A DNA stretch of 64,000 nt from Brucella tritici (GCF_902825325.1 NZ_CADEAR010000011.1:124001-188000); one strand, 5' to 3'. Positions 22,034 through 30,753 are shown, counted from the stretch's first letter. Notes: generated by a model from the letters alone, not told the origin. Made by a program: numbers and translations.

Positions 22034-22378
22034 TTATTTTGCCTTCCAGCTGAGAGGTGAGGCTTTTTCATAAAGCCAGCTATATTGCCGCACCATTTGC
22101 TTGGTACGGGTGTAGCGGAAACCAACCGTACCGATAATCATCAGTACGATTACATCAACCAGATAGTAGTGGAACGAAAGAAGCGTTCCCTCAAACAGCG
22201 CGAAGTGGATGAAGCGCACCGCAGCTCCCAGCGGGATCAGATAGAGCAGAAGCTGCGGATAGGTGCGCCACGTCGAAGCACAGGCACGCCCCGTCATCCA
22301 GGCGGCCCAGCCGCCCAGCAGACAGGTGATGAGGAAAAACAACCAGAACGACGATTCTTCGTAGAGAATACCCTGCAT
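22034..22378 (-). CDS. Small liv-operon membrane protein (DUF6867-like)
   Basis: 114 residues with three clear hydrophobic spans at about 10-28, 43-61 and 70-88 (FWLFFLITCLLGGWAAW, LLLYLIPLGAAVRFIHF, YYLVDVIVLMIIGTVGF). It begins nine bases after livF, before the operon terminator, so it is made with the permease. Such a protein accompanies liv clusters in Hyphomicrobiales; its role is unknown. Position in the operon suggests an accessory subunit or assembly factor of the transporter, which is inference only. Confidence 0.8.
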   Translation of the reverse strand: MQGILYEESSFWLFFLITCLLGGWAAWMTGRACASTWRTYPQLLLYLIPLGAAVRFIHFALFEGTLLSFHYYLVDVIVLMIIGTVGFRYTRTKQMVRQYSWLYEKASPLSWKAK

Positions 22379-22387
22379 GATTTCCTC

Positions 22388-23137
22388 CTAGTGCCTTCCG
22401 CCTTCGAGATAGGCAGCGCGGACTTCCGGATCGGCCAGCAATTCGCGGCCAGCGCCGCTCATGGTGATCGAGCCGTTGACCATCACATAGCCGCGGTCTG
22501 CGAGCTTCAACGCACCGAATGCGTTCTGCTCGACGAGAAACACCGTCAGTCCCTGTGTACGGTTCAGTTCCTTGATCGCCTCGAAAATCTGCTTCACGAT
22601 CAGCGGCGCAAGACCCAGCGACGGTTCGTCGAGAAGCAAAAGCTTCGGACGCGCCATCAGCGCGCGGGCGATTGCCAGCATCTGCTGTTCGCCGCCCGAG
22701 AGCGTACCGCCACGCTGGTTGATGCGTTCCTTCAGACGCGGGAACAGGTCGAACATCAGCTTTACGTCTTCTTCGAAATATTGCTGATTATCGAGGCTTG
22801 CGCCCATCTGGAGATTTTCCAGAACCGTCATGCGCGGAAAGATGCGACGGCCTTCCGGCGACTGCGCAATGCGCAGCTTGGCAATCTCGTGCGGCGGCAT
22901 GGATGTGATATCCTTGCCGTTGAAGAGAATACGGCCGGTACGTGCCTTCGGTGAACCGAAGATCGTCATCATAAGCGTCGATTTACCGGCGCCGTTGGCG
23001 CCGATCAGCGCCACGATCTCGCCCTCGTCGACGGTGAGGTCGATACCCTTGAGGGCGCAAATATTGCCGTAATAGGTCTCGACCTTCTCGACGGCCAGAA
23101 GCGGTTGCTTTTTCTGCATGGTTTCAGCCTGCATCAT
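22388..23137 (-). CDS. livF: Branched-chain amino acid ABC transporter ATPase LivF
   Basis: 249 residues. One ABC domain with Walker A GANGAGKS, signature TLSGGEQQMLAIARAL, Walker B KLLLLDEPSLGLAP and the His switch replaced by a Gln (LVEQNAF), which is normal for LivF. The start overlaps the last four bases of livG (ATGA), so the two ATPase subunits are translationally coupled. It pairs with LivG to drive the LivHM channel. Confidence 0.93.
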   Translation of the reverse strand: MMQAETMQKKQPLLAVEKVETYYGNICALKGIDLTVDEGEIVALIGANGAGKSTLMMTIFGSPKARTGRILFNGKDITSMPPHEIAKLRIAQSPEGRRIFPRMTVLENLQMGASLDNQQYFEEDVKLMFDLFPRLKERINQRGGTLSGGEQQMLAIARALMARPKLLLLDEPSLGLAPLIVKQIFEAIKELNRTQGLTVFLVEQNAFGALKLADRGYVMVNGSITMSGAGRELLADPEVRAAYLEGGRH

Positions 23138-24528
23138 TCGCCTCCCTTCTTCGGCTTGGCAGAAGCTTTTGTCGGGGCTTTGGCGCGTTTTGCGCCGCTG
23201 CTTTTCGCAGCCCCACTCTTGCCAGCTTTCACGGGAGCAGTCTTATGGCTCGTCGGAACATCGCCTGATTCAACGCGTTCGGAGAACTCGGTCGCCTGAC
23301 CGGCGGCGAGTTGCTTGGCCTGTCCGACCCAGTCTTCGCGCGCGATACGCCCGTCGAATTCCAGATAGGTTTCAGCTTCCACAATATCCGCTTCGGTCCA
23401 GGCGGCGATCTGATCGAAATGATAGATGCCGTGTTCGTTAAGCTTCGTTTCGTTGACCGCGCCGATGCCCTTGATGAGGGTCAGATTGTCGGCCTTGCCG
23501 CCGCGTGCTTCGGCCAGGCCACCGGCGAGAGAAGCGCGTCCTGACGGTGCTTCGCCCGTCTCTTCGGCAATTTCTTCCTCGATGGCTTCCTCGGCAAGCT
23601 GAGCGGCGACCAGATGCGCCGGATCGGCAACACCCGGCTTATCCGCCTCTTCAATAAGCTCGGCAATCTCTTCGTCATCGACGCCGAGATAAGCGGCAAT
23701 AACGCGCGGATCGTTCTTGACTTCTTCCGGCGCACCGTCGGAAATCTTGGTGCCGTATTCCAGCACGATCACATGGTCGGAGATTTCCATGACCACCGAC
23801 ATGTCGTGTTCGATCAGCAGGATCGACGTGCCTGTTTCCTTGCGGATATCGAGCAGGAGCTTGTTAAGCTCTGCCGATTCACGCGGATTGAGACCAGCGG
23901 CCGGTTCATCGAGGCAGAGGATTTCCGGCTCGGTACACATGGCGCGGGCGATTTCCAGACGGCGCTGATCGCCATAGGGCAGATCGCCCGCCGGATCGTC
24001 CGCACGACCGATCAGGTTGATTTTCTCCAGCCAGTAACGCGCCTTTTCAACCGCGTCCTTCGCCGCCGACTTGTAGCCGGGCAGACCGAGAAGGCCGAGG
24101 ATCGTATAGCCCGACGAGCGCATGAGCGTGTTGTGCTGCGCGACCAGCAGGTTTTCCAGAACGGTGAGGCCCGAGAACAGGCGGATGTTCTGGAAGGTAC
24201 GCGCCACCTTGGCCTGCTTGGTGATCTGGAAGTCAGGCAGGCGCTCAAGCAGGAACTTGTCGCCCGTCTTCCGGTTCATCGTCAGCATGCCGCCCGTCGG
24301 CTTGTAGAAACCGGTGATACAATTGAAGACCGTGGTCTTGCCTGCACCGTTCGGGCCGATGATCGCTGTGATATCCCCACGCTTCACGTTGAAGCTCAGA
24401 TCGTTGATGGCCACGAGACCGCCAAAGCGCATCGAGAGATGCTCGACCTGCAGGATGGTGTCTTTTTCAGTGTTGCCCAATTCGGCTTTATCAGGCGCAG
24501 TGCCAGACATAGTGCTTATCTCCGCCAT
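23134..24528 (-). CDS. livG: LivG ATPase with C-terminal helix-hairpin-helix fusion
   Basis: 464 residues, against about 255-300 for ordinary LivG. Residues 25-282 are the ABC domain: Walker A GPNGAGKT (58-65), signature YGDQRRLEIARA (185-196), Walker B ILCLDEPAAGL (203-213), switch His241. An acidic linker (283-345) follows, then a helix-hairpin-helix module at 346-408 (DNLTLIKGIGAVNETKLNEHG and on; two parts: DNLTLIKGIG and YHFDQIAAWTEADI) and a Lys/Ala-rich tail to 464. The same module is known at the ends of L21 and NuoE in Hyphomicrobiales. What it does on a transporter is unknown. The gene is coupled to livM (one shared base) and livF (four bases). Confidence 0.92.
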   Translation of the reverse strand: MAEISTMSGTAPDKAELGNTEKDTILQVEHLSMRFGGLVAINDLSFNVKRGDITAIIGPNGAGKTTVFNCITGFYKPTGGMLTMNRKTGDKFLLERLPDFQITKQAKVARTFQNIRLFSGLTVLENLLVAQHNTLMRSSGYTILGLLGLPGYKSAAKDAVEKARYWLEKINLIGRADDPAGDLPYGDQRRLEIARAMCTEPEILCLDEPAAGLNPRESAELNKLLLDIRKETGTSILLIEHDMSVVMEISDHVIVLEYGTKISDGAPEEVKNDPRVIAAYLGVDDEEIAELIEEADKPGVADPAHLVAAQLAEEAIEEEIAEETGEAPSGRASLAGGLAEARGGKADNLTLIKGIGAVNETKLNEHGIYHFDQIAAWTEADIVEAETYLEFDGRIAREDWVGQAKQLAAGQATEFSERVESGDVPTSHKTAPVKAGKSGAAKSSGAKRAKAPTKASAKPKKGGE

Positions 24529-25907
24529 CAGCCGTGCCCTTCCTTGGTAAAGGCACCCGACACCATCTTCTTCTCATGCAGGAAGGCACTCGGTTCTCGA
24601 CTTCCGACGAAACCACGCGGCTTCCAGACCATGACCACGACCATGGCGATGCCGAAGATGAGCATACGGTAGAGTTCCGGTGTGAAATCAGGCCCGAAAA
24701 TGGCTTTCAGGAAGCTCATTTCGCGCAGGATTTCCGTGCCGCCGATCATGACGATCGCGGCAATGGCGATGCCGACCAGCGAGCCCATGCCACCCAGAAC
24801 GACGATGGCCAGAATGACGGCGGATTCGAGGAACACGAAGGATTCCGGGCTGACGAAGCCCTGACGCGCGGCAAAGAAGGAACCCGCAAAACCACCGAAC
24901 ATCGCGCCCGTGGCGAAAGCCGTGAGCTTGGTCGTGGTGGTGTTGATGCCGAGCGAACGGCAGGCGATTTCATCTTCACGCAGTGCTTCCCATGCGCGGC
25001 CAACCGGCATGCGGCGCAGACGGATGGTGACCCAGGCCGTCAGGAGCGCCAGCAGAAGGATGACGTAATAGAGGAAGAACTTGTAGTGCGCCGCCGAGAA
25101 GGTGAGGCCGAAATGAGCGGCGAAGCCATCCTTGCTGGCATTGAAAGGCAGGCCGAAGAAGGTTGCCTTGGCAATGCCGGAAACGCCGAATGTGCCGCGG
25201 GTGAGATCGGTCCAGTTGATGAGAACCAGTCGGATGATTTCGCCGAAGGCAAGCGTCACGATGGCGAGATAGTCACCACGCAGACGCAGGACCGGGAAGC
25301 CCAGAATAACACCCCAGGTCGCGGCGAGAATACCGGCAATTGGCAGCAGCATCCAGAAGGACAGGCCGAAATAGGCCGACAGCAGCGCATAGGAATAAGC
25401 GCCCACTGCATAGAAGGCGACGTAACCCAGATCGAGAAGACCAGCGAGACCCACGACGATGTTGAGGCCCCAGGCCAGCATCACATAAATGAGGATCTGG
25501 ACGCCGAAATTATCGACCCATTTGAGCGATCCCTGCCAGCCGAGGAAGGCGACGATCAGGATCGGGTAGACAAAGAGGAAGGCAACGCCGAGGCGCGAGA
25601 AGTTGCGGCGCACGAAAGACGGGCTTTCGACCGCGGCGGTCGGCTGCTTGCTCTTGGCAAGCTTGCGCGCTTCCAGGGTTGGCTGGAGGAAGGCGACGAA
25701 CAGGAAGCGACCAACCGCAGCCAGTGCGACCATAACGGCCAGCGTGCCCCAGCGCTGAACGAGCACCAGTTCGTTGTTGATGTTCTGATCGGTCTTGAAA
25801 CCGATGATGAGGCAGAAGAGACCCAGAGCCAGAAGACCGGCGAAGAACCCTTCACGAATGGCCCGGCCAAAAAGGGAATCCGGGCGTGAACTCGACTGTG
25901 CAGCCAT
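24528..25907 (-). CDS. livM: Branched-chain amino acid ABC transporter permease LivM
   Basis: 459 residues, longer than the enteric LivM because of an N-terminal part with extra membrane spans (near 20-37 and 50-72) before the core. The core has about eight spans, with NIVVGLAGLLDLGYVAFYAVGAY shown in part as GLAGLLDLGYVAF, the LivM family signature, and VTIRLRRMPVGRAWEALREDE as the coupling loop that meets the ATPases (key part GRAWEALREDE). It forms the channel with LivH. Its start is two bases after livH. Confidence 0.93.
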   Translation of the reverse strand: MAAQSSSRPDSLFGRAIREGFFAGLLALGLFCLIIGFKTDQNINNELVLVQRWGTLAVMVALAAVGRFLFVAFLQPTLEARKLAKSKQPTAAVESPSFVRRNFSRLGVAFLFVYPILIVAFLGWQGSLKWVDNFGVQILIYVMLAWGLNIVVGLAGLLDLGYVAFYAVGAYSYALLSAYFGLSFWMLLPIAGILAATWGVILGFPVLRLRGDYLAIVTLAFGEIIRLVLINWTDLTRGTFGVSGIAKATFFGLPFNASKDGFAAHFGLTFSAAHYKFFLYYVILLLALLTAWVTIRLRRMPVGRAWEALREDEIACRSLGINTTTTKLTAFATGAMFGGFAGSFFAARQGFVSPESFVFLESAVILAIVVLGGMGSLVGIAIAAIVMIGGTEILREMSFLKAIFGPDFTPELYRMLIFGIAMVVVMVWKPRGFVGSREPSAFLHEKKMVSGAFTKEGHG

Positions 25908-25909
25908 GA

Positions 25910-26818
25910 TTAAACCTTTTCGACTTCAGGACGGCCAAGAATGCCGGACGGCATGAAGATCAGCACGATGGCGAGGATCGAAAACGCAGCAACGTCCTTG
26001 TAGTCGATCGAGAAATACGCCGACCACAATGCCTCGATGAGACCGATGAGCAAGCCACCGACCACAGCGCCCGGAAGCGAGCCGATGCCGCCCAGAACAG
26101 CCGCCGTGAACGCCTTGACGCCGGGGATGAAGCCGTCGGCAAAGGAAATCACGCCATAGAAGGAAAGGTAGAGCGTACCGGCCACCGCCGCGAGCATCGC
26201 ACCCATCACGAAGGTGAGCGAAATGACGCGATCGACATTGATGCCGAGAAGCGCCGCCATCTTGCGATCCTGCTCACAGGCACGCTGCGCACGACCGAGC
26301 GAGGTGCGATTGACGATACACCAGAAGATCGTCAGCAGCACCGCTGTCACCACGATGACCACAACCTGCTTCAGCGAGATCGTCACATTGGTCCCCAGGA
26401 TATTGTAGGAACCGTTCAGAAGCTGAGGCACCGGCTTGTTACGTGGCCCCTGCGTCACCTGGACGAAGTTGGACAAGGCAATCGACATGCCGATAGCCGT
26501 GATCAACGGTGCGAGGCGGAACGAACCACGCAGCGGCCGGTAGGCCACGCGCTCGATCGTCCAGCTCCACAACCCCGTCAGCAACATGGCGACGACCATC
26601 ATCAGAAGAAGCATCAGCGCAATAGGCAATGCTCCAATGAAGGTTGTGATGATTAGAAAAACAATCAGCGCCATGAAGGCACCGAGCATGAAGACATCGC
26701 CATGAGCAAAGTTGATCATGCCGATAATGCCGTAGACCATCGTGTAGCCGATGGCGATCAGGCCATAGATCGAGCCGAGCGCGAGCCCGTTGATCACCTG
26801 CTGGAAGAAATATTCCAT
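25910..26818 (-). CDS. livH: Branched-chain amino acid ABC transporter permease LivH
   Basis: 302 residues from the ATG at 26818, the usual LivH length; the frame stays open to 26881. It begins MEYFFQQVINGLALGSIYG and has about eight membrane spans. MVYGIIGMINFAHGD is the LivH family block, and LGRAQRACEQDRKMAALLG is the loop that contacts the ATPase. GGGTGG lies upstream of the chosen start. It is the first gene of the liv operon, whose promoter should lie in 26819-27050. Confidence 0.93.
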   Translation of the reverse strand: MEYFFQQVINGLALGSIYGLIAIGYTMVYGIIGMINFAHGDVFMLGAFMALIVFLIITTFIGALPIALMLLLMMVVAMLLTGLWSWTIERVAYRPLRGSFRLAPLITAIGMSIALSNFVQVTQGPRNKPVPQLLNGSYNILGTNVTISLKQVVVIVVTAVLLTIFWCIVNRTSLGRAQRACEQDRKMAALLGINVDRVISLTFVMGAMLAAVAGTLYLSFYGVISFADGFIPGVKAFTAAVLGGIGSLPGAVVGGLLIGLIEALWSAYFSIDYKDVAAFSILAIVLIFMPSGILGRPEVEKV

Positions 26819-26931
26819 CGAGAAGCCACCCATTTTACCGCCCGGGATTTTTTGACGCATCTTTATTTCGTGCGCCTTCATTTTATTCCCGGCTATTTAC
26901 ACCTAACGGCTGTATAGAGGAATGCAACCCC

Positions 26932-26950
26932 CTTTTGTCTCAGACAAAAG
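26932..26950. promoter_or_regulatory. Inverted repeat upstream of livH
   Basis: CTTTTGTCT and AGACAAAAG are exact complements around one base. The dyad lies 114 bases upstream of the livH start, in the gap to the hydroxyproline epimerase stop. It may be an operator for the liv operon; neither side has a terminator T-run on the relevant strand. The rest of 26819-27108 shows no gene. Confidence 0.4.
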
Positions 26951-27108
26951 ACTAAGGGCATCATCCTTCCACAAACTAGTTATGTCCCCTACTAAACGTC
27001 CTGTATATGTTTTTTTCTCCTACCCAGGACGCCTTATTCCACATTTTCTACACGGCTCGAAAGCCAAAAAATTGGGAGCCAGTATGAAATTTACCAGCCA
27101 TACCCACT

Positions 27109-28122
27109 TTACGCGACCGTAAACCCATGTGCAAAGGGATCGCGATCATCGATAAAGATCGTATTATATCCCGTCATGCGTGCCCAGCCAGCAATTGAAG
27201 GGATAATTGCCGGCAATGTACGGTCCTGACCTACCACTTCCGTAGCACGCTCGACACGGCCGTGGAAAAGCGACCCGATAATGGATTCATGCACGAACTC
27301 ATCGCCAGGCTTCAATTTGCCCTTGGCGGCCAGTTGCGCCATACGCGCAGACGTACCGGTGCCACATGGCGAACGGTCGATTGCCTTGTCACCGTAGAAG
27401 ACTGCGTTACGGGCATGCGCTTCCTGATGTTTCGCCTTGCCGGTCCACAGAATATGGCTCAGACGGTTGATATCGGGCAGCAGAGGATGCTGGAACTTGT
27501 ACTTCTCGTTCAGCCGCTGGCGCAGGATCGGGCTCCATGCAATCAGCTGCAAAGCGGAATAATCTTCCATATCCGTGTAATTTTCTTGCGGCTCGACGAT
27601 AGCGTAGAAATTACCGCCATAAGCCACATCGACCTTGATGTTTCCGAGGTCGGGGCAGTCAACTTCCAGCCCTTCGGCATAAAGGAAAGCCGGAACATTG
27701 GTGAGACGAACCCGCTCGACATACTGGCCGTTTTGCTCATATTCGATCGCCACCAGACCGGCAGGCGTATCGAGATTGAGCTTGCCCGGCGTCTTCGGCG
27801 TCACCAGACCCTGCTCTATCGCCATCGTCACGGTTCCGATGGTGCCATGACCGCACATCGGCAGACAGCCGGACGTTTCGATGAACAGCACAGCGACATC
27901 GCAATCGGGGCGCGTCGGCGGATAAAGGATGGAACCGGACATCATATCGTGGCCGCGCGGCTCGAACATGAGACCGGTACGGATCCAGTCATACTCGCGG
28001 AGAAAATGCGCCCGCTTTTCCATCATGGTCGAACCTTCGAGGTTCGGCCCGCCGCCTGCCACCAGACGCACGGGGTTGCCGCATGTATGTCCGTCGACGC
28101 AGAAGAAGGAATGTCTTGCCAT
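27109..28122 (-). CDS. 4-hydroxyproline 2-epimerase / proline racemase family (PrpA-like)
   Basis: 337 residues. The two catalytic cysteines face the substrate alpha carbon: Cys90 in LPMCGHGT and Cys253 in SPCGTGTSAR. The family interconverts trans-4-hydroxy-L-proline and cis-4-hydroxy-D-proline, or L- and D-proline. The start MARHSFFCVDGHTCGNPVR fits the hydroxyproline epimerases. It lies five bases after an FAD D-amino acid dehydrogenase-like gene, which would oxidise the D product, and near a GntR regulator, the standard context of hydroxyproline use. In Brucella the related PrpA is known as a B-cell mitogen. Confidence 0.9.
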   Translation of the reverse strand: MARHSFFCVDGHTCGNPVRLVAGGGPNLEGSTMMEKRAHFLREYDWIRTGLMFEPRGHDMMSGSILYPPTRPDCDVAVLFIETSGCLPMCGHGTIGTVTMAIEQGLVTPKTPGKLNLDTPAGLVAIEYEQNGQYVERVRLTNVPAFLYAEGLEVDCPDLGNIKVDVAYGGNFYAIVEPQENYTDMEDYSALQLIAWSPILRQRLNEKYKFQHPLLPDINRLSHILWTGKAKHQEAHARNAVFYGDKAIDRSPCGTGTSARMAQLAAKGKLKPGDEFVHESIIGSLFHGRVERATEVVGQDRTLPAIIPSIAGWARMTGYNTIFIDDRDPFAHGFTVA

Positions 28123-28127
28123 GATGG

Positions 28128-29390
28128 TCAGTTCCGAAAACGTTGTGGCTTGAAAGGTTCAATGTCGATTGCAGGCACGGCACCCGTGATGAGATCGCGG
28201 ATAAGCCGCCCGGTCGCAGCCGATTGCGTGAGGCCGAGATGGCCGTGGCCGAAGCCATAATAGATATTGCCGCCAGCCGAAGCCCTGCCGATAACCGGCA
28301 CTGAATCCGGCATGGACGGCCGATAGCCCATCCATTGCCGGCCGCCCTCGGTGCGAAGACCCGGCAGGAACATGGAAGCTTTCTTCAGCATGGCTTCGGA
28401 TCGTGCGAAATTAGGCGGCAGGTCGAGACCGCCGAATTCCACCGCACCACCGACACGCAAGCCGGTTTCCATCGGCGTGACAACGAAACCGTGGCCGGGG
28501 AAGGTCAACTGTCGCTTCACATCGAAACTGCCGACCGGCAATGTCGTATTATAGCCGCGCTCGGTGTCGAGCGGCACCGCGTCGCCAAATCCTTTGGCAA
28601 GGTCGCGCGACCATGCACCGGCCATCAGGACAAGATGCACCGCCTTGATTTCGGTCCCATCTTCCAGACGAATACTCGCCCTATCATTGTCCGACTGCGC
28701 ATTCACAACCTTGGCCTGAAGGAAGTGCGCGCCCTTGCTTTCGGCATAGGCCCAGATGGCCTTGCCGAACAGTTTGGGATCGCTGACATTCTTCCAGCCA
28801 GGAACGAAAGTTCCAGCAACGAAACGCGGACTCAAGCCCGGCTGCAATTCAGCAAGCCGGTTGCCGCGCACATGCTCATAGGCGATGCCCGCCTTCTCGC
28901 GGACATCCCAGCCCGGCTGAGAGACCGCAAGCTCGGCTTCACTTTCATAAAGCTCCAGATTGCCATTTTCGCGCAGCCTGTCGCGCAGCCCTGCCCTGTC
29001 GATCAGCGCCATCATCTCGCTGCCGGCAAGACGCATGATATCGGCCTGTGCAATCGCTGTTTTCGCCAGCGCATCCGCACTGCTCGCGCGCCAGAACCGA
29101 TAAAGCCACGGCACCATTTTTGGAAAATAGGAGGGACGGATCGAAAAAGGCCCGAGCGGGTCCATCAGCCAGCCCGGCACTTTGCGCATCACGCCTTTGG
29201 AAGCCAGCGGCAGAATATCGGAGAAAGCAAGCGCCGCCGCATTACCTGAACTGGTTTCCTCGCAAATACCGCTTCTGTCGATGACCAGAACCTGACGTCC
29301 CGCCTCGGCAAGCAAGGCAGCTGTCGCGACGCCGACAATGCCGCCACCAACAATGAGAATATCCCGCTGACCCTGCGGATCAGATTTCAT
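28128..29390 (-). CDS. FAD-dependent D-amino acid (D-hydroxyproline) dehydrogenase-like oxidoreductase
   Basis: 420 residues from the ATG at 29388-29390, with GGGGAG upstream; longer frames to 29600 have no such site. The FAD-binding Rossmann motif is DILIVGGGIVGVATA near the N terminus, and the C-terminal GNIYYGFGHGHLGLTQSAATG is the second FAD contact of DadA-type enzymes (key part GFGHGHLGLT). Together with the epimerase downstream it would turn cis-4-hydroxy-D-proline into a pyrroline carboxylate. The later enzymes of that route are not in this window. It is divergent from the GntR gene. Confidence 0.87.
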   Translation of the reverse strand: MKSDPQGQRDILIVGGGIVGVATAALLAEAGRQVLVIDRSGICEETSSGNAAALAFSDILPLASKGVMRKVPGWLMDPLGPFSIRPSYFPKMVPWLYRFWRASSADALAKTAIAQADIMRLAGSEMMALIDRAGLRDRLRENGNLELYESEAELAVSQPGWDVREKAGIAYEHVRGNRLAELQPGLSPRFVAGTFVPGWKNVSDPKLFGKAIWAYAESKGAHFLQAKVVNAQSDNDRASIRLEDGTEIKAVHLVLMAGAWSRDLAKGFGDAVPLDTERGYNTTLPVGSFDVKRQLTFPGHGFVVTPMETGLRVGGAVEFGGLDLPPNFARSEAMLKKASMFLPGLRTEGGRQWMGYRPSMPDSVPVIGRASAGGNIYYGFGHGHLGLTQSAATGRLIRDLITGAVPAIDIEPFKPQRFRN

Positions 29391-29613
29391 CTTAGACGGC
29401 TCCCCACCGGTTATTTTACGCATATTCCAGAATATTGACCAACGAACCGAACAGTGTCGATGCTTCGGGCAATTGGCATGCAGTATGTTCAATGCCAGCC
29501 ATCCGGCTCTGTCCATCGATTTTTTGGAATGACACTGTGCTGAAAACTCGCCATCGCTTGAAAAAGCCACAAAGGCTGATTTAGGGAACGACCAGTTCAA
29601 ATCAGATCATATT

Positions 29614-29632
29614 GATATATCAGAGATATATC
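29614..29632. promoter_or_regulatory. GATATATC repeat, candidate GntR operator
   Basis: GATATATC occurs at 29614-29621 and 29625-29632, three bases apart; each copy is itself palindromic, so the whole is a near-perfect dyad. It lies in the divergent gap 49 bases before the GntR start at 29682 and 220 bases before the FAD dehydrogenase start. Confidence 0.5.
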
Positions 29633-29681
29633 TGTAAGATTGAACTATGTCAATCGTCGTAACCACAAGGCATGGACAGGC

Positions 29682-30377
29682 ATGGAAGAAACGAACGTTC
29701 GAGACACGCTGGCACGGAGCCCGGCAAACATGCCGCAGGCGACCATGGACAGCTGGGGCAGCGAAAGCCTCGCCGAGCAGGCCTATCGTATTCTGGAACG
29801 TTCCATCGTCACGCTGGAACTGGAACCCGGCACTGTCGTCAACGAGCGCACGCTGATCGAACTCACCGGCATGGGCCGCACCCCCATGCGCGAGGCCATT
29901 CAACGGCTCGCCTGGGAAGGTCTTGTGGAAGTGCGTCCGCGCTCCGGCATTGCCATTGCGGCCATCGACCCGAAGGATTTCATCAAGGTGCTGGACGCCC
30001 GCGAAGGCGTTGAGCGCGTGCTGGCGCGTGACGCCGCACGCTTCGGCAGCCCTCGCGACTATGAACGGCTTGAAGCCGCTGCTGCTGCCATGCGGCAGGC
30101 GATCCCGAACGAGGATGTGGCGCTGTTTCTCGATGCCGACAAGGCATTCGACATTGTTCTGGGAGCGGCAGCAAGCAATCCCTATGCCGCACGCATCGCA
30201 GCCCCCCTGCAAACCCACAGCCGTCGTTTCTGGTTCCGCCTTCGCCCGTCGACCGGCATAGCCGGCTCGGCCAATGCACATGCGACACTGATCGAGGCGA
30301 TCGTCTCCCGTCAACCGGAGCAGGCGAGCGATACGGCAAGCAAATTGATGGCGTATCTTCGTACCCTTGCACCCTGA
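29682..30377 (+). CDS. GntR-family (FCD) transcriptional regulator
   Basis: 231 residues from the ATG at 29682; a TTG at 29640 would add 14. The winged helix spans SLAEQAYRILERSIVTLELE to GMGRTPMREAIQRLAWEGLV (recognition part GMGRTPMREAIQRL). The C-terminal half is the all-helical FCD ligand domain with DAREGVERVLAR and the expected metal/ligand His and Asp positions. Divergence from the FAD dehydrogenase and epimerase genes suggests it controls hydroxyproline use, probably through the GATATATC dyad. The ligand is not known. Confidence 0.88.
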   Translation: MEETNVRDTLARSPANMPQATMDSWGSESLAEQAYRILERSIVTLELEPGTVVNERTLIELTGMGRTPMREAIQRLAWEGLVEVRPRSGIAIAAIDPKDFIKVLDAREGVERVLARDAARFGSPRDYERLEAAAAAMRQAIPNEDVALFLDADKAFDIVLGAAASNPYAARIAAPLQTHSRRFWFRLRPSTGIAGSANAHATLIEAIVSRQPEQASDTASKLMAYLRTLAP

Positions 30378-30404
30378 TTTTCGACGCCGGGCATCCAAGA
30401 ACCA

Positions 30405-30620
30405 TCAACGTTGTCGCAAGGACCGTCGCGACCGCTCATTATCTCGGACATCCATCGCGGCAGCCGAACTGGTATCGAAAATCAGGCCGTCATCAGTGTT
30501 CACGCCATTCAAAGCGCGCGTATAAGCATGGCGCGTCCCACGCTTCATATCCTGTGCCTGCACCGAAACGATGGACAGAACAGCACATAAGCCGATAACA
30601 GCCTGAGACGAATAACGCAT
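30405..30620 (-). CDS. Small exported protein of unknown function
   Basis: 71 residues. The first 22-23 residues form a plausible Sec signal (MRYSSQAVIGLCAVLSIVS then VQA before QDMK). The mature part of about 48 residues is polar, Asp/Arg/Ser-rich and shows no family I recognise. GGGGAGC lies seven bases before the ATG, which supports a real gene. It is convergent with the GntR gene and stands alone. Confidence 0.6.
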   Translation of the reverse strand: MRYSSQAVIGLCAVLSIVSVQAQDMKRGTRHAYTRALNGVNTDDGLIFDTSSAAAMDVRDNERSRRSLRQR

Positions 30621-30753
30621 ATCAAACGCTCCCCGCCCGAGTTTTCTAGTATTGATGACTATGCCAGTGGACCGCCAGGCTGCGACCGAAAGAAGGCGGG
30701 AGACGTCTGCTTTCGAGACTTCGCTTCACGAAGCGGTGATTTCCAAAACAAAA

